Counted from the stretch's first letter, positions 6,601 to 15,207 are shown. The stretch is DNA of 16,949 nt from Candidatus Bathyarchaeum sp. (GCA_003096255.1 PIXS01000259.1:1-16949); one strand, 5' to 3'. Made by a program: numbers and translations. The notes: generated by a model from the sequence alone, not told the origin.

Positions 6601-8946
6601 TTGGCCAAAAAAGGTTTGCGCGTAAAAGCGAAAGAACTGAAAACAGACATTGCAGTTGTGAAAGATCTTGAACTCTCCATCGGCAAATTTGTCGATGACT
6701 CTTGGGAGGAACCTATGGGCCCAACTCCATCTCCAAACATGGAGGACCTGAGAGATTGGGACTTCAAACTTCTCAACAAATACAAACCGTTCTATCTGCC
6801 CTTCTGTGATGTTTGTTGCCTCTGTACATTTGGAAAGTGTGACTTATCAGGAGACAAAAGAGGAGCCTGTGGACTAAATATGGCTGCTCAGCAGTCGAGG
6901 ATTGTTCTCCTTGCCTGTTGTATCGGAGCCGCTACTCACATTGCCCACGGTCGACATCTAATTGATCACTTAATAGAGAAATATGGAGGAGACATCCGCC
7001 TTGATTCAGGTGGCTTGAACATAGACGTAGAAGCACCTGTAACTCGTCTCGTCGTTGGAATTAAACCAGAAACTGTCGAAGATTTGAATGAAGCCCTAGA
7101 ATGGGCTGAAGAGCAAGTAACAAGCTGCCTTTCTGCCGCTCACACAGGACAAGAAGGAAGCAACTTAGACTTTGAGTCAAAAGCATTCCATGTTGGAATG
7201 GCTGACCAAGTCGGAATGGAACTTGCAGACATCGCCCAGATATCAGTTCTCAACTTGCCAAAAGCTGATCCTGAAGCTCCACTCGTAGAGCTAGGCTTTG
7301 GAGTAGCTGACGTGAAGAAACCAACAATTCTCGTAATTGGTCACAACGTCCCATCAAGCGTTGGAATCGTTGATTACATGGCCAAAAAGAAGTTAATTGG
7401 CAAAGTCGAAGTTGTTGGAATCTGTTGTACAGCCCACGACCTAACCCGATATGAGCCATCAGCCAAAGTTATTGGTCCAATTTCTTGGCAACTAAAATAC
7501 ATCAGAAGCGGATTAGCTGACCTAATTGTAGTTGACGAGCAATGTATCAGAGCAGATGCACTGGAAGAAGCCCAGAAAGTAAACACTCCTGTAATAGCCT
7601 CTAGCCCCAAGAACTGTTTAGGTCTAAAGAACAGAACAAAAGAATCAACTGAAGTTCTCGTGAACGATTTGGTTGAAGGAAAAGTCCCTGGCGTTCTAAT
7701 CCTAGATCCTGACAAGGCTGGAGAAGTTGCTGTTGAAGCTGCAATAGGTGTTGCGCCGAAAAGAAACAAGTTCAGCATAATTCCTGATGTTGACGCAATC
7801 AAAGCAGCAGGTGAAGCTTGTGGTGGTTGTAACGAATGTATGCGTGCATGTCCAAACAACCAACCTATCCCTGAAGCAATGAAAGCAGCAGCAACAGGTG
7901 ACCTTGATCCCTTGGCAACAATTCTCGGTGACTGTGTTGGATGTGCCAGATGTGACAGTGCATGTCCAAAAGACTTCCCACTCCACAGCTACATGATAAA
8001 AGCTGGCGAAAGCAAACTGTGGGAAGAAAAGTACATGATGCGATCTGGACGAGGCGCCATCTCAGACATTGAAATCCGAAACGTTGGCGGTCCTATAGTT
8101 CTCGGAGAAATCCCTGGTGTAGTCGCTATCGTTGGATGCTCTAACTACCCTGAAGGCGGCGAAGCAGTAGCAGAAATTGCTGAAGAGTTCGCAAAACGTC
8201 GATTCATCGTTGTCCTCTCTGGATGTGCAGCAATGTCTGTTGCAACAATCAAAGACGAAGAAGGAAAATCTCTATATGAGAAGTATCCTGGAGGCTTTGA
8301 AGCTGGAGGCATCCTGAACGTCGGATCATGTGTCTCTAACTCACACATCGCTGGAGCAGCAATCAAAATCGCAAGCATATTCGCAAAACGAAACCTACGT
8401 GCCAACTATGAGGAAATCGCCGACTACATCCACAACCGTGTTGGAGCAGTTGGACTTGCTTGGGGAGCATACTCCCAGAAAGCAGCTTCGATCGCTTCAG
8501 GTTTCTGGAGACTTGGTGTGCCTGTAGTAGTTGGTCCGCATGGATCAAAGTATCGACGTATGCTGTTGGGACGATCAGACAAGAAAGAAGACTGGTACGT
8601 TTATGACGCCCGAACAGGTGACAAAGTATACACTGGTCCTGCTCCTGAGCATCTGTTCACAACCGCAGAATCGAAGGAAGAATGTATAGTTATGCTGATG
8701 AAGCTCTGCATGCGACCAAACGACACAACCAAAGGACGTAGCATGAAATTGACTCACTACATCGACCTACACAAGCGATACTTCGGCACTATGCCAGACG
8801 ACGTACACCTATTCATCAGAAACAAGATGGACATACCCATCACCATGAGACCTGAAATAGAAAAAATACTTGAAGAAAAGGACTGGAAGGAGACAAGAAT
8901 TCCAGACCCAACATTACTTGAAAGAATGGTTAGGAAGAGAGGTTGA
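6601..8946 (+). CDS. cdhA: CODH/ACS alpha subunit (CO dehydrogenase, CdhA)
   Basis: Catalytic subunit that interconverts CO2 and CO at a Ni-Fe-S C-cluster, passing electrons to ferredoxin. In order: the N-terminal cluster region CDVCCLC (from Cys69) with further Cys at 80 and 90 for the B/D-type clusters; C-cluster ligands around His248 (GHNVPSS), Cys275/276 (GICCTAHD) and Cys315 (DEQC). Two ferredoxin motifs specific to archaeal CdhA follow: CGGCNECMRACP (407-417) and CVGCARCDSACP (445-455). The remaining C-cluster Cys are near 513 (GCSN), 542 (SGCAAM) and 577 (GSCVSN). At 781 residues it is full length with no key Cys missing. TTG 6601 is chosen from the SD GGTGA; GTG 6589 would add only four residues. 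First gene of the operon; cdhB follows after five bases. Confidence 0.97.
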   Translation: MAKKGLRVKAKELKTDIAVVKDLELSIGKFVDDSWEEPMGPTPSPNMEDLRDWDFKLLNKYKPFYLPFCDVCCLCTFGKCDLSGDKRGACGLNMAAQQSRIVLLACCIGAATHIAHGRHLIDHLIEKYGGDIRLDSGGLNIDVEAPVTRLVVGIKPETVEDLNEALEWAEEQVTSCLSAAHTGQEGSNLDFESKAFHVGMADQVGMELADIAQISVLNLPKADPEAPLVELGFGVADVKKPTILVIGHNVPSSVGIVDYMAKKKLIGKVEVVGICCTAHDLTRYEPSAKVIGPISWQLKYIRSGLADLIVVDEQCIRADALEEAQKVNTPVIASSPKNCLGLKNRTKESTEVLVNDLVEGKVPGVLILDPDKAGEVAVEAAIGVAPKRNKFSIIPDVDAIKAAGEACGGCNECMRACPNNQPIPEAMKAAATGDLDPLATILGDCVGCARCDSACPKDFPLHSYMIKAGESKLWEEKYMMRSGRGAISDIEIRNVGGPIVLGEIPGVVAIVGCSNYPEGGEAVAEIAEEFAKRRFIVVLSGCAAMSVATIKDEEGKSLYEKYPGGFEAGGILNVGSCVSNSHIAGAAIKIASIFAKRNLRANYEEIADYIHNRVGAVGLAWGAYSQKAASIASGFWRLGVPVVVGPHGSKYRRMLLGRSDKKEDWYVYDARTGDKVYTGPAPEHLFTTAESKEECIVMLMKLCMRPNDTTKGRSMKLTHYIDLHKRYFGTMPDDVHLFIRNKMDIPITMRPEIEKILEEKDWKETRIPDPTLLERMVRKRG

Positions 8947-8951
8947 ATAAA

Positions 8952-9497
8952 ATGAGCGCAAAAGCAGAATCTTGGCAAACAGCAGAAGTAGCTGGACCAA
9001 TTAAAGCTAAGGTTATTGTAAAACCAGAAGTAGTCGCAGCAATGGTAAAGCGGGCAAAACGCCCCATCCTTGTTGTCGGATACTTATCCACCAAAACCGA
9101 TAAAGACACAGGTAAAATGCTCGAGTATGCCATCCGCCTAAACAAGGCAACTGGCATCCCAATTGTCGCCACAGCACACACAATAAAAGAGTTCGTGAAG
9201 CAAGGATTCAACGGAGCAGTTCAGATGTCCGCCATGGATATCGGCAACAGACTCAAAGACTCCACATGGACTGGCTTAGACGGAAAAGGCGGCTATGACG
9301 TTGCTTTATTCATGGGCTGGCCAATCTACATGGAGTACGTGATATTGTCAGGGCTAAAACACTTCTCTAAAAACCTTAGAACCATCAGCTTGGACCGATT
9401 CTATAATCCGAATGCAAGCTGGTCATTCCCCAACCTAAAAGTTGAGGAATGGAATCAAAGTTTTGAAACAATTATCAAAACCTTAGGAGGAAACTAA
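8952..9497 (+). CDS. cdhB: CODH/ACS epsilon subunit (CdhB)
   Basis: Small partner of CdhA; together they form the CODH component of the acetyl-CoA decarbonylase/synthase. The 181 residues have the Rossmann-like (DHS/FAD-NAD binding type) fold of the family. Recognisable stretches are KRPILVVGYLS, the helix after it, GIPIVATAHT, MSAMDIGNRL, YDVALFMGWP and LRTISLDRFYNPNASWSF. Proposed roles are structural or in electron transfer; it has no Cys cluster. ATG 8952 is preferred: GAGGT at 8939-8943, within the end of cdhA, is eight bases upstream. A TTG at 8943 is in frame but overlaps the SD itself. Confidence 0.95.
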   Translation: MSAKAESWQTAEVAGPIKAKVIVKPEVVAAMVKRAKRPILVVGYLSTKTDKDTGKMLEYAIRLNKATGIPIVATAHTIKEFVKQGFNGAVQMSAMDIGNRLKDSTWTGLDGKGGYDVALFMGWPIYMEYVILSGLKHFSKNLRTISLDRFYNPNASWSFPNLKVEEWNQSFETIIKTLGGN

Positions 9498-9501
9498 AAA
9501 A

Positions 9502-10881
9502 ATGTCAATGTTTGAAGACATCCCCGTGGATGTTGGAGTAATCTACGAAGGAGAAAGAATCCGAAGAAACAACATGCAAATAGAACTAGGCGGACCAAAA
9601 CAGCCCGCAAAGTTCGAGCTAGTACGCGCAAAGAAGATGGACGAAGTCGAAGACGAAAAAGTAACCGTCATTGGACCTGACCTCAAAGATTTGCCTGAAG
9701 GCGGCAACGTTCCTTTCGGCATTTACGTAGAGGTTGCAGGCAAAGACATTGAAGAAGACCTTGAAGGTGTAACAGAGCGCCGAATCCATGAATACATGAA
9801 CTTCATCGAAGGAATCATGCACTTAAACCAGCGCTATGACATTTGGATACGTGTAAGCAAGAAATCATTCCAGAAAGGACTGAACTCTTTCACACATGTC
9901 GGTAAAGTGTTGGCAAGACTCTACAAGAGCGAGCTGCCCTTCATCGAGAAAATCCAAATCACCTTCATAACTGACCCAGCAAAAGTCAAAGAAATGTATG
10001 ACCAAGCAATGGACATTTATGAAGCCCGAGATGCGAAAGCCAGAGGAATGAAAGACGACGAAGTTGACACATTCTACGGCTGCACACTATGCCAATCTTT
10101 CGCACCAACCCACATGTGCGTAATCACTCCCCAAAGATACTCAAACTGTGGCTCGATCAGCTGGTTCGACGGCAGAGCTTCTGCACAAGTCGACCCGAAA
10201 GGTCCAGTTTTTGCTATCGAAAAAGGAGAAATGCTTGACGCAGAGAAGGGAGAATTTTCTGGAATCAACGAATCTATCAAACAGAAGACTTTGGGCGCAG
10301 TTGAGAAAGTTTGGATGTATACCGGCTTTGGTTATCCACACACTTCATGTGGCTGCTTCGAGGCTCTGGCATTCTACATTCCAGAAGTCGAAGGCTACGG
10401 CATTGTTGACCGAGGCTTCAAAGGCGTAACTGTGAACGGACTGGCCTTCTCAACGCTAGCTGACTCTGGCGCAGGAGGCAGACAAGTAGACGGATTCCAC
10501 GGAATATCCATCGAATACATGCGTTCACCCAAGTTCCTAGAAGCAGACGGCGGCTGGGACCGAGTAGTCTGGATGCCACAAAGCGTTAAAGACCGTGTCA
10601 AAGATTTCATGCCAGAAGCAGCAAAAACCAACGTAGCAACAGAAAACGACGCAAAAACAGTTGACGAACTAAAGACCTTCCTGAAAGAGAAGAGTCATCC
10701 TGTTGTTCAAAGATGGACTGAAGAAGCTGAAGAGGCACCTGAAACAGAAGAAGGAGCAGAAGGAACAGTGTTTCCAGTCTCTACTGCAACTGTTGCCGCT
10801 GGCGGATTCAAGATAATCTTCAAGAACGCTAAAATCCACGCAGAAAAAGTAATCATTAAACGAGAAAAACAAAAAAGGTGA
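9502..10881 (+). CDS. cdhC: Acetyl-CoA synthase beta subunit (CdhC)
   Basis: Makes or cleaves acetyl-CoA at the Ni-Ni-[4Fe-4S] A-cluster, using CO from CdhA, methyl from the corrinoid subunits, and CoA. A-cluster ligands are visible: GCTLCQSF (Cys194, Cys197), Cys206 (HMCV), Cys216 (SNCGS) and the Cys-Gly-Cys at 283-285 (SCGCFEA) that bridges the nickel pair. The protein is the short archaeal form (459 residues), lacking the extra N-terminal domain that docks CODH in bacterial AcsB. An acidic linker (about 410-425, rich in Glu) separates the core from a conserved C-terminal tail, FKIIFKNAKIHAEKVII. GGAGG at 9486-9490 precedes ATG 9502 with an 11-base spacing; the ATG at 9508 is a less likely alternative. 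Four bases separate it from cdhB. Confidence 0.97.
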   Translation: MSMFEDIPVDVGVIYEGERIRRNNMQIELGGPKQPAKFELVRAKKMDEVEDEKVTVIGPDLKDLPEGGNVPFGIYVEVAGKDIEEDLEGVTERRIHEYMNFIEGIMHLNQRYDIWIRVSKKSFQKGLNSFTHVGKVLARLYKSELPFIEKIQITFITDPAKVKEMYDQAMDIYEARDAKARGMKDDEVDTFYGCTLCQSFAPTHMCVITPQRYSNCGSISWFDGRASAQVDPKGPVFAIEKGEMLDAEKGEFSGINESIKQKTLGAVEKVWMYTGFGYPHTSCGCFEALAFYIPEVEGYGIVDRGFKGVTVNGLAFSTLADSGAGGRQVDGFHGISIEYMRSPKFLEADGGWDRVVWMPQSVKDRVKDFMPEAAKTNVATENDAKTVDELKTFLKEKSHPVVQRWTEEAEEAPETEEGAEGTVFPVSTATVAAGGFKIIFKNAKIHAEKVIIKREKQKR

Positions 10882-10887
10882 AAGTTC

Positions 10888-12093
10888 ATGCCCGAAAGGG
10901 CGGAAAAAGACTCTGACCTTAAACTTCCCCCCGAAATCTTAGACCTCTTCACAGGGTCTGACGACCTAGAGCTTGAAGACGTCGATATCGAAGTGGATGA
11001 ACTGGAGTTTGCATATCAGCCAGGATTCCTGCCTGCCATCAAAAGAATGGTTGCAGGAAGAGCCAAGCCAACATCTCTGCTAGATGCACCCTTTGCACTT
11101 CCTGTCCAGAAGTATCCAGGACAAATCGTTGAAGTCATCCTTGGAGCAACAAAGAGTCAGGGCGGGTCACGTGGAAGGTCTATTACAATCGGCGGAGAAA
11201 AATCTCCTGCCTTCTACACTTTCGAGAATCCAACACTTAACTCACCAATAATCTCTCTTGACGTATTCGACCAGAAAGTGCCAATCCCCAAAGCAGTTAG
11301 AACCAACTTCGGCGACGCCATAGAAGACCCTGTTTCGTGGGCAAAATTTGCTGTTGACAAGTTTGGAGCACAAATGATTACGCTCCATCTGGTCAGCATT
11401 GATCCATTGAACCCTAAGCCTTCAACACCTGCGGAAGCCGCAAAAACTGTTGAAGATATTCTTCAGGCAGTTGATGTGCCCCTTGTTGTAGGCGGATGTG
11501 GTGATCCTGAGAAAGACTTGGCTGTCTTTGAGAAAGTAACTGCTGCAGCAGAAGGAGAAAGACTCCTGATCAGCACAGTTACGTTGGACATGGACATAGA
11601 GAAGTCAGCTAAACTGATCAAACAGTATGGACATGTTGCCTTGGCGTTCTCTCCAATGGATCTAAATCAGGCAAGAGAACTAAACAGGCGCCTTCTTGAA
11701 TATCTGCCAAAAGAGCAAATCATAATGGACACAACAACAGCGGCGCTAGGCTATGGACTTGACTATGCATACACTATCATGGAACGTGCTCGATTAGCTG
11801 GTTTAATGGGAGACCCCGAACTTCAGCAACCCATGTCGTCTGGAACAACCAACGCTTGGGCAGCACGAGAAGCATGGAAGAAGATGGACCCTGAATGGGG
11901 CGCTAGAGAACTTCGTGGACCCTTATGGGAGGCAGTGACTGGATTAACCCTGTTGCTTGCTGGAGTTGACCTGTTCATGATGTTGCACCCCGCAGCCGTC
12001 AGAACTCTCAGAAACACCGTGAAAAGATTGACAGAAAAACGAGGCACCGCAGATGTTGCAAACTTTGCTAACTGGGTGTCAGCGAAATTCTAA
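10888..12093 (+). CDS. cdhD: CODH/ACS delta subunit (corrinoid protein small subunit, CdhD)
   Basis: Small subunit of the corrinoid iron-sulfur protein, which carries the methyl group between tetrahydro(methano)pterin and CdhC. The 401 residues start with an acidic, probably flexible segment (about 1-50), followed by a TIM-barrel of the methyltransferase/dihydropteroate-synthase type. Family stretches include MITLHLVSIDP, VPLVVGGCGDPEKD, the TTAALGYGLDYAYTIMERARLAGL block and QQPMSSGTTNAWAAREAW. ATG 10888 follows GGTGA at 10877-10881 by six bases. That SD contains the cdhC stop, so translation is coupled. No cluster Cys motif, as expected for this subunit. Confidence 0.96.
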   Translation: MPERAEKDSDLKLPPEILDLFTGSDDLELEDVDIEVDELEFAYQPGFLPAIKRMVAGRAKPTSLLDAPFALPVQKYPGQIVEVILGATKSQGGSRGRSITIGGEKSPAFYTFENPTLNSPIISLDVFDQKVPIPKAVRTNFGDAIEDPVSWAKFAVDKFGAQMITLHLVSIDPLNPKPSTPAEAAKTVEDILQAVDVPLVVGGCGDPEKDLAVFEKVTAAAEGERLLISTVTLDMDIEKSAKLIKQYGHVALAFSPMDLNQARELNRRLLEYLPKEQIIMDTTTAALGYGLDYAYTIMERARLAGLMGDPELQQPMSSGTTNAWAAREAWKKMDPEWGARELRGPLWEAVTGLTLLLAGVDLFMMLHPAAVRTLRNTVKRLTEKRGTADVANFANWVSAKF

Positions 12094-12104
12094 GGTGATA
12101 TGAC

Positions 12105-13526
12105 ATGTCAGGAAAAGAAACCAAGGGCGGAATGAAACAACTCAGTCCAATCGATATTTACACGTTGCTTCCAAAAACAAACTGCAAAGAATGTGGTGAA
12201 GATAACTGTATGGCTTTTGCCACAAAAGTTGTGAACAGAGAAGTCAGCATAGACCAGTGTCCTCCACTTTTGACCAAAAAGTTCGAGAAGAATTACCTGA
12301 AACTCAAAGATATGCTTAAGCCAGCAGTCAAAGAGGTGACTATCGGTGCTGATGCCACTACAATCAAGGTTGGTGGAAAGCTGTTCATGTATCGTCACGA
12401 GTTCACATACTTCAACCCAACAGCCATCGCCATAGACGTAACAGACGAAATGTCTGCAGAGGAACTCTCTGATCGCGTAAAGAAGACCCAAGATTTCTCT
12501 TACATCTACATCGGCAACGACCTGAAGCTCCAAATGATTGCTGTCCGTTCCACTTCCAACGACGCCGACAAATTCAAAGCCGCAGTAAAGAAAGTCTCCG
12601 AAATATCTAAGTTGCCACTCATTCTGTGTTCCACTGACTCTGCAGTCATGGAAGCTGGTTTGATGGCTATTCCTAAAGCTCGACCTCTCATCTACGCCGC
12701 AACAAAGGATAACTGGAAGGAAATGGCTGAGCTGGCACTGATGTATAACTGCCCATTGGCTGTTTCTGCTCCAAACGATCTCGACCTCCTCAAATCAATG
12801 GTTAAGACCATGAAGGAATACGGCATCGAAGACCTAGTACTAGACCCTGGCACCTTCACAGGCACAGGTCTTGTAGACACAATTAACAACTTCACTATGC
12901 TCCGTCGTGCAGCATGCGAAATGGGCGACGAAATGGTGGGCTATCCTCTGATAGGAACTCCCATTACTGCTTGGACTGAACCCGCAAAATCTCCGACAGT
13001 GAATGCTTGGACAGAAGCACAGGTTGCTTCAATGCTCGTAACACGCTTTGCAGACATCTTGATTATGCATGGCACCGAAGGATGGGCACTTCTCCCGCTG
13101 ACTGTGCTAAGGCAGAACATCTACACTGACCCCAGAAAACCCGTTGCTGTAAAAGCAGGACTAAGAACTATCGGAACTCCTGATGAAAACTCTCCAGTAC
13201 TGATGACATCAAACTTCGCGTTGACCTACTACACTGTAGAACAAGACATCGAATCAACAGGCAAGTCTGCATACCTAATCGTCGTTGACTCTGAAGGAAC
13301 AGCCATAGACAGTGGAGTCGCTGGCAGGAAACTGACTGCGGAAACTGTTGCGGATGCAATCAAAGAGAGCAAAGTAGAAGAGAAGGTAAAGCACCGGAAG
13401 CTGATAATCCCAGGGAAAGCAGCCCGCATCAGTGGAGAAATCGAGGAACTGTCGAACTGGCAAGTTCTGGTTGGACCTCAAGACTCTTCTGGTATTGCTA
13501 AATTCCTTAAAGAGAAGTGGGAGTAA
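12105..13526 (+). CDS. cdhE: CODH/ACS gamma subunit (corrinoid iron-sulfur protein large subunit, CdhE)
   Basis: Large subunit of the corrinoid iron-sulfur protein; it binds the cobamide that accepts the methyl group. The N-terminal [4Fe-4S] domain shows Cys27, Cys30, Cys35 and Cys52 (NCKECGEDNC ... QCPPL), used for reductive reactivation of cobalt. A TIM-barrel follows (to about 310; LVLDPGTFTG, YPLIGTPITAW). The C-terminal cobamide-binding domain carries the typical TSNFALTYYTVEQDIE and NWQVLVGPQDSSG. Full length at 473 residues. ATG 12105 is six bases after GGTGA (12094-12098), which follows the cdhD TAA directly. It is the last gene of the operon, followed by a poly-T terminator. Confidence 0.97.
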   Translation: MSGKETKGGMKQLSPIDIYTLLPKTNCKECGEDNCMAFATKVVNREVSIDQCPPLLTKKFEKNYLKLKDMLKPAVKEVTIGADATTIKVGGKLFMYRHEFTYFNPTAIAIDVTDEMSAEELSDRVKKTQDFSYIYIGNDLKLQMIAVRSTSNDADKFKAAVKKVSEISKLPLILCSTDSAVMEAGLMAIPKARPLIYAATKDNWKEMAELALMYNCPLAVSAPNDLDLLKSMVKTMKEYGIEDLVLDPGTFTGTGLVDTINNFTMLRRAACEMGDEMVGYPLIGTPITAWTEPAKSPTVNAWTEAQVASMLVTRFADILIMHGTEGWALLPLTVLRQNIYTDPRKPVAVKAGLRTIGTPDENSPVLMTSNFALTYYTVEQDIESTGKSAYLIVVDSEGTAIDSGVAGRKLTAETVADAIKESKVEEKVKHRKLIIPGKAARISGEIEELSNWQVLVGPQDSSGIAKFLKEKWE

Positions 13527-13538
13527 CCTTCCACACAC

Positions 13539-13570
13539 TTTTTTCCTTTTTTGTTTCTTTTTTAGTTTTT
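13539..13570 (+). terminator. Poly-T terminator of the cdh operon
   Basis: Four T-runs of 5-6 bases (13539-13544, 13547-13552, 13558-13563, 13566-13570) start 13 bases after the cdhE stop. There is no GC stem. This is the usual archaeal terminator form. Confidence 0.7.
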
Positions 13571-13660
13571 CTTGCTTTGCAGTTTTGAATCAATCATCTA
13601 CATAATCGAGAAACTGACACCAACTTTCTGTTTTCTAAATGTTTATCAAAAAAATACATA

Positions 13661-13670
13661 ATATTCTATA
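13661..13670 (+). promoter_or_regulatory. Possible TATA box of the ferredoxin-like gene
   Basis: An A/T-rich segment (ATATTCTATA) lies about 50 bases upstream of TTG 13722, after the cdh terminator. The region is A/T-rich throughout, so the exact box is uncertain. Confidence 0.3.
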
Positions 13671-13705
13671 GGAAGAACGCAACTCTAGAACAATGGTATA
13701 ACATC

Positions 13706-13712
13706 GGAGAGG
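13706..13712 (+). promoter_or_regulatory. SD GGAGAGG deciding the ferredoxin-like TTG start
   Basis: GGAGAGG nine bases before TTG 13722. No ATG lies at a useful distance in that frame. Confidence 0.55.
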
Positions 13713-13721
13713 ATTAGTAGG

Positions 13722-14186
13722 TTGCCCAAAAAGAATGAGGAACCAAGTGTGAACATTTTCGATCTCCTTTCCGACGAAGTTGCTGAGGTAAAAGAAGAGA
13801 AGAAGAGCAGACGAGCTGAGCTTCTGGAGTCCATTGGGGTAAAGGACCGTTTTGAAGATGGAAGCATCAAGATTGACATGCGAACCTGCAGAGGAATAGA
13901 ATGCAATTTATGCGTGAAAGCCTGCCCCACCAACGCCCTCTACTGGCGGGCTGGAGAAATCGGAATCGAGGAAGACCTCTGCATCCATTGCACCGCCTGT
14001 GTCCTCAACTGCTGTGTAGACAACTGCATCAAAGTCACCCGAAAGCGCCCAGATGGAAAAACAGAAACCTTCAGCACACCAAAAGAGGCACTGGAAGTAA
14101 ATCGCATTGTCGCTGCCAAGAATAGGAAGGAACGGGTGGAGTGCCGTATCGAGAACCCTGAAGAATGCTACATAACCAAATATTGA
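13722..14186 (+). CDS. Two-cluster [4Fe-4S] ferredoxin-like protein
   Basis: A 154-residue iron-sulfur protein, probably an electron carrier or small subunit. Residues 1-50 are charged and likely helical, without Cys. The ferredoxin core has Cys at 56, 61, 64, 68 (CRGIECNLCVKACP) and 87, 90, 93, 97 (CIHCTACVLNC), with extra Cys98 and Cys102. The first motif has four rather than two residues between its first two Cys. The C-terminal 45 residues carry no cluster, although one lone Cys is present (EECY). The start is TTG 13722, nine bases after GGAGAGG (13706-13712); the next in-frame starts would cut the N-terminus. It lies downstream of the cdh operon, in the same direction, but after a terminator, so it is probably a separate unit. 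Its position suggests, but does not prove, electron transfer with CODH/ACS. Confidence 0.85.
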   Translation: MPKKNEEPSVNIFDLLSDEVAEVKEEKKSRRAELLESIGVKDRFEDGSIKIDMRTCRGIECNLCVKACPTNALYWRAGEIGIEEDLCIHCTACVLNCCVDNCIKVTRKRPDGKTETFSTPKEALEVNRIVAAKNRKERVECRIENPEECYITKY

Positions 14187-14209
14187 AACTGTAACTACGT
14201 TTGTTTGGG

Positions 14210-14920
14210 TTAAGACTTTTTGGAGCCAAGCATTTTTCTTCTGCGGTCTTCTCCGGGCTTCACTGTGTCTTCTACCATCTTGTACTGTCTCTCGTAAATG
14301 TGGCAGTTCTTGCTGTGGAAAATGAGTGTGCCCGTTTCTATATCCATATTTCCTCGTCGGTTAATTTCTGAAACGAGGGCTTCGTTGAATATCTGAATTC
14401 CTGCGATGTTGGCGGGCAGTCCTGCGTAGGCGTCCCATGAACGGAAGTAGCATGTCAAGTTCAGTTGGTTGTCCAATATTTCGGTGTCAATCAAACTCAG
14501 GCATGGAGGTTCATGCTTTTTATGGTGTGTTATGCTTTTTTTGATGTCTTCAGGTAGCCGAATCACAAATGTAACCTGCCTGTCTCTTCGTTCCTCCACA
14601 TACCGTTTTATGGCTTCTTCCACTTGGTCAACAGGCTCTCTCATACGACTCCCATAAGTGTAGGTCTCTTCCTCTATTGCTCCAGACCACAGATACTTCA
14701 GAGCATACCAATTAACGTACTTCATGTCACAGGGAGCCATAAAATCAACTAGAGGACGATTGGCAGGGTTAGTAATCTCAATGCTCACATTCAGCTTCTT
14801 GGTCTCAGAAACCTCAGAGCCGTACCCAACCTCAAAACGGTCTCCATTATACCATATTTCATTCAAAACCTTGTACCAAGCATCTGGGCAATCAAAGGCT
14901 TTAAGTTTAACATACCTCAA
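14210..14920 (-). CDS. thyA: Thymidylate synthase, archaeal ThyA type
   Basis: Methylates dUMP to dTMP using a methylene-pterin C1 carrier. The nucleophile is Cys140 in EPPCLS. The signature RSWDAYAGLPANIAG (160-174) matches the ThyA R-S-x-D-x3-G-x-P-x-N block, with Asn171 as the uracil-recognising Asn. His207 and Tyr209 in CHIYERQ correspond to the dUMP sugar-binding pair. At 236 residues it is the short archaeal form, lacking much of the bacterial N-terminal region, and its C-terminus ends in a basic tail. Archaeal members may use a methanopterin-type cofactor rather than folate; this cannot be decided here. The TTG start at 14920 is set by GGAGGT at 14927-14932 (six bases). Convergent with the ferredoxin-like gene, 23 bases apart. 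A dCMP/dUMP hydroxymethylase is a less likely alternative. Confidence 0.88.
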   Translation of the reverse strand: MRYVKLKAFDCPDAWYKVLNEIWYNGDRFEVGYGSEVSETKKLNVSIEITNPANRPLVDFMAPCDMKYVNWYALKYLWSGAIEEETYTYGSRMREPVDQVEEAIKRYVEERRDRQVTFVIRLPEDIKKSITHHKKHEPPCLSLIDTEILDNQLNLTCYFRSWDAYAGLPANIAGIQIFNEALVSEINRRGNMDIETGTLIFHSKNCHIYERQYKMVEDTVKPGEDRRRKMLGSKKS

Positions 14921-14926
14921 GATTGA

Positions 14927-14932
14927 ACCTCC
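14927..14932 (-). promoter_or_regulatory. SD GGAGGT deciding the thyA TTG start
   Basis: A full GGAGGT six bases before TTG 14920 on the minus strand fixes the start codon. Confidence 0.6.
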
Positions 14933-14956
14933 AGTCCGCTTACCCTATCATGCAAC

Positions 14957-14966
14957 TCTTATAATT
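14957..14966 (-). promoter_or_regulatory. TATA box of thyA
   Basis: Minus-strand ATTATAAGAG preceded by GAAAAGCA (BRE-like). The predicted start near 14937 would leave almost no leader beyond the SD. Confidence 0.5.
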
Positions 14967-14997
14967 GCTTTTCACATTCTAAATGCGGGCATGAAAC

Positions 14998-15026
14998 AAA
15001 AAAATTGTGTAAAAAAGATTGAAAAA
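14998..15026 (-). terminator. T-run terminator after the zinc-finger gene
   Basis: On the minus strand, T-runs of 5, 6 and 7 bases (15022-15026, 15011-15016, 14998-15004) follow the stop of the small zinc-finger gene at 15055. They lie upstream of the thyA promoter. Confidence 0.6.
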
Positions 15027-15054
15027 GTGAGAGTAGATTCCAGCTGATTACAGC

Positions 15055-15207
15055 TTAGTATCTATTTCTTCTCGGTGGTCTTCGCTTAGCATAACACTCT
15101 CTGCAGTATACAGGTCTGCTTGCGTCAGGCTTGAAGGGAACTTGACATTTTTGTCCACATTCAGCGCAGACTGCGTCGTGCATTTCTCGTGGTCTACCAT
15201 AAGACAT
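15055..15207 (-). CDS. Small CxxC-CxxC zinc-finger protein (50 aa)
   Basis: A 50-residue protein with Cys14-x2-Cys17 and Cys35-x2-Cys38 (VCAECG ... VYCREC), an extra Cys21, the linker CQVPFKPDASRPVYC and a strongly basic tail (KRRPPRRNRY). It looks like one treble-clef or ribbon zinc finger with a nucleic-acid-binding tail. The VPFKP...RPVYC pattern is shared by small zinc-finger proteins of archaea and some bacteria of unknown function. ATG 15207 follows AGGAGGT (15217-15223) by nine bases, the strongest SD in the window. TATA-like TTTATAAG at 15284-15291 would serve it. It is easily missed because of its size. Gene status is secure from the SD, motifs and promoter; function is unknown. Confidence 0.82.
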   Translation of the reverse strand: MSYGRPREMHDAVCAECGQKCQVPFKPDASRPVYCRECYAKRRPPRRNRY

